Shown here in pieces: positions 48,613-59,426 of a DNA stretch of 64,000 nt. Under the pieces are notes generated by a model. It was not told the DNA's origin and did no database searches. It saw only the letters and a list, made by a program, of their open reading frames with translations. Numbering within the stretch: the stretch's first letter is position 1; each line of letters starts with the position of its first letter. The stretch comes from Magnolia sinica (lineage: Eukaryota; Streptophyta; Magnoliopsida; Magnoliales; Magnoliaceae), in NCBI RefSeq assembly GCF_029962835.1, contig NC_080588.1:18742001-18806000 (forward strand). The letters run 5' to 3'. The translations under genes and the position numbers were made by a program.

Positions 48613-48892
48613 TGTTGAGGGTCAAATATTGTATATTATCCCCCATTTATATCTTAGTTTTATGAACATGATAATGCCTACTGGTATATTTTATATATGT
48701 TTGTGTTGCAAGGTGAATCTTAGAGCTTGGATTGGAAAAAATGTTAAAAGCAAGGATTTAATACTCAAGAATCATTAAGCAAAAAATGGATCTTTGAAGA
48801 CCAAGATTGAAGATTTTAAGACCCCAAGATTCAAGAAAATCAAGTGGAAAAGGAAGTAAAGAAATTAGTGCAGAAATTCACAGGATTTGAGC

Positions 48893-49201
48893 TTAGATGT
48901 CATTAAAAGCTGGTCTTCGATGACATCGAAGGTTGATCGATGACATCAAAGAATTACAGAAAAATTGAGTATGGTTGTTGGACAAACTAGATGCAATCTT
49001 CGATGACATCGAAGACAGTTTGATGATAATGAAGCCAGTCATTGATGACATCGAACATAGTTAGATGACATCGAAAAATTACAGGAAAATCAAGTTTGGT
49101 GCTGGACATATTGGATATATTATTCGATGACATCGAAGACTGTTTGATGACATCGAAGCCAGTCTTCGATGACATAGAAGGTTGTTCGATGACATCGAAC
49201 T
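48893..49201 (+). repeat. TTCGATGACATCGAA minisatellite in Athila B 5' LTR
   Basis: Roughly eleven copies, exact or variant, in about 300 bp just upstream of the LTR TATA box. The unit is an almost perfect palindrome around ATGACAT. It is repeated with fewer copies at 57560-57800 and 35005-35325. Confidence 0.75.
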
Positions 49202-49256
49202 GGTTACGCGAAGTGTGTAAATTTAATCCATTTTTGTGATTTTGAGGAACTTTGCC

Positions 49257-49264
49257 TATAAATA
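49257..49264 (+). promoter_or_regulatory. TATA box of Athila B 5' LTR
   Basis: TATAAATA in TTTGCCTATAAATAAGGG; identical in the 3' LTR at 57856-57863. Confidence 0.65.
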
Positions 49265-50144
49265 AGGGTTCCTATGCACTTTTTGGGATATCTAAGGTTT
49301 GGAGGAGTAGAGTAAAAAGGTGGAGCGGCTTCCCAAGAGTTCTTCTTCCCTTCTCCTTAGTTTTTAATGCTTTCTTCTGGGGTTTTTTATCCAATCATGT
49401 CTATGGTTGGATAGATCCCTTAGCTAAGGCTAAGGGGTGACACTTGTAGCATGGTTGGGATGTTTTTCTTTTTTTATTCTTAATATTGTTGAACTCTTTT
49501 AATTCTAGTTTGATATTTAAAGAATACTTTTAGTGTTTAATGTTTTGTTGTGACTGAAATTACAATGGATCTGCGATAGCTTGAAGTATCTTCTTTTTCT
49601 GTTTGGAGTTTGTGAAAATAGGAAATCCTGTTATTCTTCATCGTCCCTTGGGCATGGCTGAGTGATGGAATCTCTTCTATTCTTCACGAATCTCTCAGGT
49701 TGGTTGTTGGATCGGTATACCATGTTGTCTACCTTAGTCTCTTGGGCATGGTTAGGTGATGGAATCACTTCCAATCCTCACGACTTTCATCTGTTGAGAA
49801 TTAGGTCAATGGAAGTTCAGATTTAAGTATATTGAATATCTTCCAATTGGATAGGATAGGACACCAATTCCAATTGAGTGCCTTGAATCGAACAAGGAAA
49901 CATCCTAATAGCGGCAAGTGGATCCCTAAAAACCCTAGTGTCCCACCTTTAAATTCTTAAGTTTCTAAATTCATCATCTCACAATTACTCTCTACTTTCT
50001 TGATTTAGGTTAGATATTTTTCTAGTTTTAATTCTAATTACTCTCAGAATAAATACACATGATTAGTCCCTATGGATTTGATGTTGGTCTTATTGAGATT
50101 ATTACTACATTGCGACCCTACACTTGGGGTTGTGACCAAGTTTT

Positions 50145-50162
50145 TGGTGCCGTTGCCGGGGA
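50145..50162 (+). promoter_or_regulatory. Primer-binding site, tRNA-Asp
   Basis: TGGTGCCGTTGCCGGGGA differs by one base from the complement of the plant tRNA-Asp 3' end (TGGCGCCGTTGCCGGGG). This primer is usual for Athila and related elements. Confidence 0.8.
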
Positions 50163-50675
50163 TTAACGGCTACGTTTTTCTGAGATTAGCTAGTTTTGAA
50201 ATTAGTTTAAGATTAGGATTTTTCTATTTTCTATTTTTAGGATTAGGGTTTTTCTGAATTATTTTAGAAACTAACTTAGCTTTCTATTTCCAGGTTTAGG
50301 AACTTTCCTTTTTCGTTATTAGAAACTTTCTTTATTTTTTATTTTTTGAAACTTTCCTTATTTTTTTAGAAACTAACTTAACTTTTTTGTAGGATCCTAA
50401 TATAGAAACTTATAATTTGGTAATCTCTTTCTAATTTTTCTTTCTTTCTTCTTCTAGATTAGGGTTTGTTTATTGTTTTTAGAAACTTTCTAATTTTGGA
50501 ATTTCTGTTTTTAGAAACTGATTTCTTTTGTTTTGTTTTGCAGGATCTTAAATTAGGAACTTCCAATTTGGTAACTTCTTTCTAATTCTCTTCCTTTCTG
50601 TTTCTAGAATTCTTATTTCCTTCTTTCCCTTTTAGGTTTAGGTTAGAATCTGAAATTGTGGGCTGAGAGTGTTTC
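50163..50675 (+). mobile_element. Athila B 5' untranslated leader
   Basis: T-rich, with recurring TTAGAAACTTTC words. A tract around AGGATCCTAATATAGAAACT (about 50391) is repeated as AGGATCTTAAATTAGGAACT about 150 bp later. No coding content. Confidence 0.5.
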
Positions 50676-52273
50676 ATGCCCAAGTGGGTCCGTGACAACA
50701 CTCGATGTCTTTTGAGTGAAGGAGGATTAGTTGAGGGGTTATCTATCCATCATAGGATTAGACACTACTCGAGATCCTCAGAGTCAATTGAAGTGATGGC
50801 TGCCAATCGACCGGTTAATCAACTGGTTAATCAACCGAGAAGACAACCTCAACCCAGGGTTGAGGAAGTCCAAGATGAGAATGAGGTGCATCAAGCACCC
50901 CCGTCTCGTACTTTACGAGACTATTTACAACCGGTGAGGGTGAGTACACCTTCATGCATGGTTTTTTTAGAAAATACGGGACACATGGATATCAAGTCAG
51001 GGGTGATCCAACTCCTTCCAAAATTTCATAGGCTTAAATATGAAAATCCATATCTACACTTGAAAGAGTTTGATGAAATCATAGCCACTCTATATTTTCC
51101 TAACGTGTCTGATGACACGGTCAAGCTGAAACTCTTTTCTTTTTCTTTGAAAGAGAAAGCTAAGACATGGTTGCATTCACTATGTCCTTGATTTATTGGT
51201 AGATGAAATGACATGACCAGGGAGTTCATAAAGAAAATTTTCTCATACCATAAGACGAACACCCTTAGAAAGTCAATCATGAACTTCGCCCAAAAGGAAG
51301 ATGAAACATTCTTCCAATGTTAGGAGCGGTTCAAGGATCTTGTCAGTTCATGCCCACAACACGGTTTTGAAACGTGTTGCATTACGAACTTTTTCTATGA
51401 TGGACTGACATCTCCCATGCGCCAATTGGTCAAGACAATGTATAATGGGAAGTTTATGGATAAAAGTGTCGATGAGGTGTGTGACTATTTTGATAAGCTT
51501 ACTGAAAACATACAATCATGGGACATCTCTCCAAAATCAAGCACCATGTCTAGGCCGGCTCAATCCAAGGAAAGAGGTGGAATGTATCTCCTAAAAGAGG
51601 ATGATGATATCAATGCTAAGGTGGCTAATCTTACCAGGAAACTCGAGGCCATGGAATTAAAGAAGGATAAGGCTAAGGAAACTGTTTACGGTTTTGTCCT
51701 TACAACATTCACACAACTGAAAATTGTCTAATAATACCTGCCTTTCAAGAGGTGTTGAATGAGCAATCCAATGCCGTGAACAATTACTAAAGACCTTGCA
51801 ATGGACCTACCTCCAATACATTCAATCCTAGTTGGAGAAATCATCTAAACTTGAGTTGGAGGAATTGACAAACTGCTGCCCCTCAAGGTTTCTTCAATCA
51901 AATTCCACATCAAGAGAAACCTCAAGAGGACTCGGTTCTAAAACATCTTCAATAGCAAGAGCTTTTCAATCAGGATATGCTACAAGCCTTTCAAGACCTC
52001 ACAAAGGCCATACAAGGACTTGATACTAAAAGTGTGATTGGGAATAAGGGGAGCCTTCCACCTCAACCTCTTCCCAATCTAAAACCACAATATGAAGTTA
52101 GTGACCCAAGCTCTTCAAATCAGATGGAGCGAGCTAAATCTATCACCACTCTTAGGAGTGGGAAGACCATTGACAAAACTATTCCGATTACGGTCCAAAA
52201 GCCTAAGGACCCGGAAGAGGACAACAAGGATAGATGTAGCATTGCTCCACAAGAATTAGAACTAGAACTTTAA
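50676..52273 (+). pseudogene. Athila B gag (capsid polyprotein), decayed
   Basis: The first ATG-led frame (50676-51191) starts MPKWVRDNTRCLLSEGG and includes ELKSGLI-type MDIKSGVIQLLPKFHRL and EKAKTWLHSLCP, typical of the Athila gag core. Stops follow at about 51189 and 51205. The frame resumes as MRQLVKTMYNGKFMDKSVDE (51417-51731), then a Gln/Ser-rich part with TTLRSGKTID (about 52141-52170), the conserved motif before the protease. Gag would form the virus-like particle in the cytoplasm. At least three stops or frameshifts make it non-functional. Confidence 0.8.
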
Positions 52274-53246
52274 GGCAAGCCAGTTGCCCCATTCCCCCAA
52301 CGGTTGGTTGCACTAAAACCTCTCTTTAACTCTCAGGACATTCTAGAGGGGTTGAAACAAGTGAAGGTCAATATTCCTCTACTGGATGTGGTTAAACAAA
52401 TACCTTCATATGCTAAATTTCTGAAAGACTTATATACAACTAAAAGATGGCAAAATATTCAAAAGAAAATCTTCTTAACTGAGATTATGAGTGTCATCCT
52501 AAAGCAAAATGTGCCACAGATTCAAAGATCCTAGTAGCCCAACCATACCTTGTGTAATTGGAAACTACCGAATTGAGCACACACTTCTGGACTTAGGAGA
52601 GAGCATAAATCTAATTCCCTACTCGGTCTACAAACAGTTAGGTTTGGGTGAATTAAAACCCACCTTAACTATATTACAACTTGCTAATCACTCAATTCGT
52701 GTACCGAGAGGGATAATTGAGGATGTGTTAGTCCAGGTTCACAGATTTTACTACCCTATGGATTTTATCATCCTGGATACAGAACTCATCACTATGAGCA
52801 CTCAGATTCCCATCATTCTTGGTTGCCCATTCCTTACCACTTCAAATACAATCATTAATTGTAGGAATGGAGTTATGAGTATGTCTTTCAGGAATATGAC
52901 ATTAGAGTTTAATGTCTTTTTTAAAACAGGCAGACGGTTAGAGGATGATGATGATTTCCAGGACATTAATATGATTGACTCTTTTGTGAAAGATAGAACA
53001 CCTTTGACCTTATCCTCTGATCCTCTAGAGATGTGTCTGGCCCACTCCCATGATTTTGATGATGACATGATTAGGGAGATGTTTGCCATACTTGATACTA
53101 TGCTGGTACATGAAGTTAACCGGTGGAGGCCACAATTTGAAGTGCTGCCCCAAACTGATGAAGTGCCTTTACCGTCTAACCTCAAGGCACCGAAGCTTGA
53201 CCTAAAACCTCTACCCTCTGATTTGAAATATGTTTATTTAGGTTAA
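52274..53246 (+). pseudogene. Athila B protease region
   Basis: A bridging frame (52304-52534) with VNIPLLDVVKQIPSYAKFLK leads into the aspartic protease (52509-53246). The catalytic motif reads LLDLGESINLIP in place of the usual D(S/T)GA, so the residue after Asp is changed. It is followed by GELKPTLTILQLANHSIRVP and IPIILGCPFLTTS, the fold's second half. This enzyme would cut the gag-pol polyprotein. The 245-codon frame is open, but it is out of phase with gag. Confidence 0.8.
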
Positions 53247-54330
53247 GATGAGATATACCCGATGGTGATTTCTTCCCACCTTGAGCAAGAACAAGAGAGT
53301 ATGCTTTCTACTCTCATTAAGCATAAGGGAACCCTTGGATGGTCGATTGCGGACCTCAAGGGAATTGACCCTTTGATTTGTACTCACCATATTCATCTTG
53401 AGGATAATACGAAGGCCTCACGACAACCATAACATAGATTGAATCCAAACATGAAGGAAGTGGTTAAGGCCGAGGTTCTTAAGCTATTGGATGTAGGTAT
53501 CATATACCCAATATCTGATAGCCAATGGGTGAGTCTAACTCAGGTGGTTCCTAAGAAGTCTGAAATTATCATCATAGCCAATGCCAATAATGAACTCATG
53601 CCGACTAGAGTTACTACTAGTTGGAGAATGTGCATTGACTATAAGAAATTGAATATTGTCACAAGGAAAGACCACTTTCCTTTGCCCTTTATTGATCAAA
53701 TTCTGGAAAGGCTAGCTAGTCATTCCTATTACTGTTTCCTTGACGGATATTTGGCCTACAACTAGATAGAGATTGCCCTTGAAGATCAGGAAAAGACCAC
53801 GTTCAAATGTTCCTTTGGCACCTTTGCTTACCGAAGGATGTTATTCGGACTGTGTAATGCTCCCGCCACTTTTCAGCGATGCATGTTGAGTATTTTTTCT
53901 GACATGGAGGGGCAATATCTAGAGGTCTTCATGGACAATTTTTTTATCTTTAGTCCATCTTTCAGCGATTGCTTGAAAAATCTTAAATGTGTACTGAAAA
54001 CAAGTGAAGAAAAGAATTTAATACTCAATTAAGAGAAGTGTCATTTCATGGTTCGTAAGTGAATAGTCCTTAAACATATCATTTCGCCCAAGGGAATTGC
54101 GGTAGATAAAGCTAAAATTGATCTTATCTTATCTTACCCTCACCCAAAAGTATACGAGACATGCAAACCTTTTTAGGACACGCTAGATTTTACAGAAGAT
54201 TCATAAATGACGTTAGTCACCTCTCTCATCCTTTATGCAATCTACTTCAAAAGGATATTCCATATGAGGGAATTAAGCAATGCCAAGAAGCTTTTGCTAA
54301 CCTCAAGGGCATGTTAAATACTGCACTTAT
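53247..54330 (+). pseudogene. Athila B reverse transcriptase, decayed
   Basis: Blocks in order: LKLLDVGIIYPISDSQWVS, WRMCIDYKKLNIVTRKDHFP, FPFIDQILERLA (53439-53765), then RRMLFGLCNAPATFQRCML and the active site VFMDNFFIF (53838-54032), where the second Asp of the usual MDD is Asn. Stops at 53763-53765 and 54030-54032 and a frameshift near 54130 break it. It would copy the element RNA into cDNA. Confidence 0.85.
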
Positions 54331-54861
54331 TATATAGCCACCCAATTAGAACATTCCTTTTGAATTTATGTGTGATGCGTCTGACTATGCTATTGGGGCG
54401 GTGTTTAGCCAGAGAAAAGAAAAGAAGCCTATGTTATTCATTATTCAAGTAAGACGCTAAATTTGGCCCAAATGAATTACTCTACTATGAAAAAAGAACT
54501 TTTGGCCGTAGTATTCACTTTAGACAAATTTAGATCTTACTTGATCAGATCCAAGATCATTATATACACCGATCATACGGCATTCAAGTATCTTCTTTCA
54601 AAGAATGATGCTAAGCCCCGCTTGATAAGATGGATCCTCCTACTCCAAGAATTTGATTTGGAAACAAAAGATAAAAAGGGAGTAGAAAACATAGTGGTTG
54701 ACCACCTTTCGAGACTTGACATACCTGATTCCCTTAGGACGACACCTATAAATGATATGTTCCCTGACAAGCAATTGTTTAAAGTCTCCCAATCACATTG
54801 GTTCGCTAACATTGCTAATTATCTTGCCACAGGTTTCATGCCGACAAATTGGACTGTGTAA
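54331..54861 (+). pseudogene. Athila B RNase H and linker
   Basis: Contains CDASDYAIGAVF-like sequence in a shifted frame (about 54370-54405), then [35 protein letters not shown] and VVDHLSRL (54463-54720). The linker [16 protein letters not shown] follows. It removes template RNA during cDNA synthesis. Confidence 0.8.
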
Positions 54862-56090
54862 GATAAGAAGAAATTTTTCACTAAGGTGCGCAAATTCTTC
54901 TGAGATGATCCTTATTTATTTAAATATTACCCAGATCAGATTTTAAAGAGATGTATGCCAGACAATGAACACCAGAGTGTCATCTCCTTCTGTCACACTC
55001 AGGCTTATGGTGGTCACTTTTCTGCTACAAAGACCACGGCCAAAATCCTATAGTGTGGCTTTTGTTAGCCCACGGTGTTCAAGGACACTCATGAGTTTCG
55101 TAAAGCTTGTGAGCATTGTTAGAAGTTAGGAGCATTTTTTTGTAGAAATATGGTGCCTTTAAACCTCATTCTAATTATTGAAGCATTTAATTGCTGGGGC
55201 ATTGATTTCATGGGACCATTCCCCTAATCTCATGAAAATTTATACATTCTATTAGCCGTAGACTATGTCACTAAATGGGTCAAAGCGATCCCATGCCGGA
55301 ATAATGACCATCATACAGTTATTAAATTCTTAAAAGAAAACATCATTTCCTAGTTCGGAACACCTTGAGCCATTATTAGTGATGGAGGTTCATATTTTTG
55401 TAATAATCCATTTACAAACTTAATGAAGAAATATGATATCTTTCACAAGGAGAGCACTCCATACCACTCACAAACAAGTAGCCAAGCTAAGATTTCCAAT
55501 AGGGAGATCAAACACATCCTGGAAAAGATGGTTAACCCTGACTATAAGGATTAGTCAATCTCCTTGACCGATGCTTTATAGGCTTACCGTACAGCCTTTA
55601 AAACTCCCATTGGAATGTCTCCCTTTAGACTCATCTACGGGAAAGCTTGCCACTTACCTGTGGAACTGGAACATAGAGCTTACTGGGCTATAAAGAATTT
55701 GAACTTTGACTTGAACAACGCTGACTTCCTGCGCAAACTACAATTGAACGAACTAGAGGAGATCCAGAATGACGCATACGAGAACTCAAGAATTTACAAG
55801 GACGGGATGAAGGTGTTCCATGATAAGAACATCCTTCGAAAATCATTCTTGCCCGGCCAGAAAGTCCTTTTGTATAATTCTCAGTTACATGTTTTTTTTC
55901 GGGAAAGCTCCGATCTCGTTGGACTGGCCCTTTCACTATTACTAATGTGTATCCTCATGGAGCTGTCGAATTAAAGGATCCAGACAATGGCAATGAAATG
56001 AAAGTAAATGGACATCGATTAAAGCCATTTGTTGAGAAATTCGATTTAGAGGACATGTCCATACCTCTGAGTGATCCTGTTTACCAAGAT
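54862..56090 (+). pseudogene. Athila B integrase, decayed
   Basis: Zinc-finger remnants (AYGGHF, CEHC with the next Cys mutated), DFMGPFP (about 55207), [10 protein letters not shown] (about 55370), then [20 protein letters not shown] (about 55455-55515), where the catalytic Glu of the DDE triad is Lys. [20 protein letters not shown] begins an open frame (55615-55974), and the C-terminus ends near 56090 at DPVYQD. At least seven in-frame stops are present. The changed Glu alone should abolish strand transfer. Confidence 0.82.
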
Positions 56091-57276
56091 TAATCTCCTA
56101 TTCTGATGGAGGTATAGATAGATTTATTGCTTTCTTAGGACTAAGTTTGGTTGCTTCCTCTGTTTTAGGTTAGTTTGCTTATACTCAATTGATTTTTGTT
56201 GTGTGCTAACCCATTGTTATGCTGAGATCTGTGGAAAAGCTTCAAATTTTCTTCCTCCAGGTACTATCTTTCTGTCACCATTCCCTTGCTTTTTATTGCC
56301 TCATTTACATTATATGCTTATCTCTTGTACATTGAGGACAACGTAGATTTTTGTGGGGGGTGTGGGGATTGAGTTAAACTAATCAGTGTTTTTCTTAGTT
56401 TTGAGCAAAATTTTTGGAATTTTTTTAATATTTTGAGTTGAACTCTATTTGAAAGGCAATAAATTGTGTAATTAAGTATGCTTTGAGTATGATGAGAAGT
56501 GCAATTGGATTTTATATTGCTGGAGCTTGATCATCTAAGTAAAATATCACTCACAATTCTTACATTCGAATTGATTAAGAAAAAGCTTGAATATCATCTT
56601 AATCCAAACCATAAGACACAATCAATTTGCTTTCTTAGATTATGCTTGAGTTTCTAATAGTTAGTATGTGGATCATTGTTAAATATTGAGAATTTAGTCT
56701 GAAGAATTTTTTCTACCTTAAGAGATGAAAAACCATTTAAAAAATAGGAGATTGACAAATGGGTCATAAAGAATGAAGAATGACAACATCTTTGAGGGGG
56801 GATGATAAATGTCTTTGAAAATGATGTAATGTCTGAAGAAAAAGAGGAATAAATAATGGTGACTATTGATACAAAATCAAAAACTATAAAAAGAATGAAA
56901 AAGGGGATAGGTTTAGAATTACTACTTGAGTTTTCAATTAATCTTAATATGATGAACATGACTAACATTACAAAACAAAAGTAGTCTTGTGAGAAGTAAA
57001 TTGATTTTCACCAAGCACATTGGAAAACTTGATATTTGAACTTCCATTCTGATTTAATTGATAAGGAACCTACTTAATTAATTGCATACTTGATTTGGCT
57101 CTAATTTTTTAAGATCCCACTATCTCACTTAATCCTACTCATTCGTACTTGATTGCACAAAAGATTGTTTTCTAAAAAAAAAAGGAGGGGAGGGGGGGGG
57201 GGGATTTTAAACTTGAGATTGAAGATTATTTATCACATATTTTTGCTCGGGACTAGCAAAATGCTTGTTGGGAGTG
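56091..57276 (+). mobile_element. Athila B 3' untranslated region and polypurine tract
   Basis: Non-coding. Landmarks are ACATTGAGGACAACGTAGAT with a G-rich run (about 56330-56365), a GGGG-rich tract (57183-57202) and GGGACTAGCAAAATGCTTG, then TTGGGAGTG directly before the 3' LTR, which is the probable polypurine tract. The frames at 56654-56968 are not convincing. Confidence 0.6.
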
Positions 57277-58342
57277 TGTTGAGGGTCAAATATTGCATGT
57301 TATCCCCCATTTATATCTTAGTTTCATGAACATGATAATGCTTAATGGTATATTTTGTACATGTTTGTGTTGCAAGGTGAATCTTAGAGCTTGGATTAAA
57401 AAAAATGTTAAAAGCATGGATTTAATGCTCAAGAATAATTAAGTAAAGAATGGATCTTTGGAGACCAAAATTGAAGATTTCATGACCCCAAGATTCAAGA
57501 AAATCAAGTGGAAAAGGAATGAAGTGCAGAAATGGTGCAGAAATTCATAGGATTTGAGCTTCAATGTCATCAAAGGCTGGTCAAACTAGATGCAATCTTC
57601 GATGACAAACTAGATTGCGGGACAAACTAGATGCAATCTTCGATGACATCGAAGACAGTTCGATGACATTGAAGCCAGTGATCGATGACATCGAACACAG
57701 TTAGATGACATCGAAAAATTATAGGAAAATAAAGTTTGGTCACTGTACATATTGGATACATTATTTGATGACATAAAAGGCTATTTGATGACATCAAACC
57801 GGTTATGCGGAGTGCATAAATTTGATCCGGTTCTGCGATTTTGTGGAACTTTGCCTATAAATAAGGGTTCCTAGGTACTTTTTGAGATATCTAGGGTTTG
57901 GAGAAGCAGAGCAAAAGGGTGGAGCTGCTTCCCAAGAGTTCTTCTTCCCTTCTCCTTAGTTTTTAATGCTTTCTTTTAGGATTTTTAATCCAATCATGTC
58001 TATGGTTGGCTAAATACCGTAGCTAGGCCTAAGGGGTGAAACTTGTGGCATGGTTGGGATGTTTTTCTTATTTGATTCTTATTATTGTTGAACTCCTTTT
58101 ATTCTAATTTGATGTTTAAGGAATACTTTTAGTGTTTAATGGTTTGTTGTGATTGAAATTACAATGGATCTGCGATAGCTTGAAGTATCATCTTTTTCTG
58201 TTTGGAGTTTGTGAAAATAGGAAATCTTGTTGTTCTCCATCGTCCCTTGGGCATGGTTGAGTGATGGAATCTCTTATATTCTTCACAACTCTCCCAGGTT
58301 GGTTGTTGGATCGATATATCATGTTGTCTACCATAGTCTCTT
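57277..58342 (+). mobile_element. Athila B 3' LTR, cut by LTR E
   Basis: Starts TGTTGAGGGTCAAATATTG and follows the 5' LTR through the motif repeat, the TATA box (57856-57863) and the TAAGGGGTGA block, with visible but modest divergence. It stops at TAGTCTCTT (58342), where the 5' LTR continues with GGGCATGG (49744 onward), because LTR E starts at 58343. Confidence 0.8.
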
Positions 58343-59426
58343 TGTAACGCCCCGTCCAAAAAGAGAACAGTGTCCTGAGGCGCACGTGCGAACCGACGCA
58401 GGATTGGATAATTTAGTCATATGTGTGGGCCTGCTATAGACTAATTAATGTCAAACTTAATCACTAATGAGATTAAATCAAATCGTGTTAGGGTCAAGCA
58501 TGGGTCATAGAGCCAGGTAGCCCCTTTATATTCAGCGACTGTCCGTACGGGCTGTGTATCGCCCGAGGAAGGTCCAAAAATCTCGAAACTTTATCAGACC
58601 TTGGGCCTCTCTGGGCTTGTGTTCCCACGCGGACTCCAGGCCCCGAAAATATCCAGAAACCACCAGACAGCATTGCCTAGCTAGCACTTACAAATTGCAA
58701 GTCGCCTGGCCAAAAGTGATAAAATTTTGAAATTTACGCTAATAACCCCGCTGCTTGAGTATACAAATCTAGGCATTCCAACTGTAAATCTCTTCTAAAT
58801 TCACACCGAAGGTTGGAAATAAGTGCAAGCCTGTGCCTACAAAATTTGGCCATTGATCGTAGAATGGTGACCGTTGATCACGAATCAGGCCGTTGTGGCA
58901 AAACCTCGCATCTGTTTGCGATCAAACTTCGCCCAACCCTTCATTGAGTCATGTGGTACCTATCCCATGTATCAGATAGGCCAGCGGGCCATCAAGACAG
59001 CCCCAACAGCTAGATTTGGGTTTAACAGGGTCATTGGAAGCATTTCTTGAAAACTTGGGGTCAATAGACAAATTCCGGGCATATATAAGGCTCCCTCTCT
59101 CTCTTAAACCCCATTTCCAACAGCTAAAAGACAAAGAGAGAAGAGGAGAGAGATTGGGGTACTTCACTTGCATGTGACCCTGGTGGCCGAAATTCATAAA
59201 TTCCGACGTCTCTCCCCTCCTCTACCAGAAATCCAGATTGTTCTCCACCGTTGGAAGAGGAATTCCAACCCATCTAAGGTAATATAGGGATTCTCACTCT
59301 ATTTTCATAATTTCTGTAATATGCATGTGATATTTGTCCATCCAATGCAATGCAGGGCCCCATCACCTCGAGCTTACAGACCTGGCGTTGCTATGATCGT
59401 CTCTGCAATCTCCGACTAAGAATAGG
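58343..59426 (+). mobile_element. LTR E fragment (different family)
   Basis: Starts TGTAACGCCCCGTCC inside the Athila B 3' LTR, after the bases CTCTT. A TATA box (TATATAAG, 59082-59089) is followed by a CT/GA-rich leader (59090-59155). It is cut at 59426 by element F. No coding content recognised. Confidence 0.6.

Larger units (their letters stand above)
48613..50138 (+). mobile_element. Athila B 5' LTR (1,526 bp)
   Basis: Starts TGTTGAGGGTCAAATATTG and ends GGGTTGTGACCA, seven bases before a tRNA-Asp primer-binding site. It is matched by the 3' LTR start at 57277. It holds a motif repeat (48893-49201) and a TATA box (49257-49264). The five bases before it are TCTAT. Confidence 0.85.

Noticed and set aside
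48893..49201. CRISPR-like appearance of regularly recurring palindromic repeats
   Set aside because: Spacing is irregular, the 'spacers' are similar to each other, and the site is a plant LTR upstream of a TATA box.
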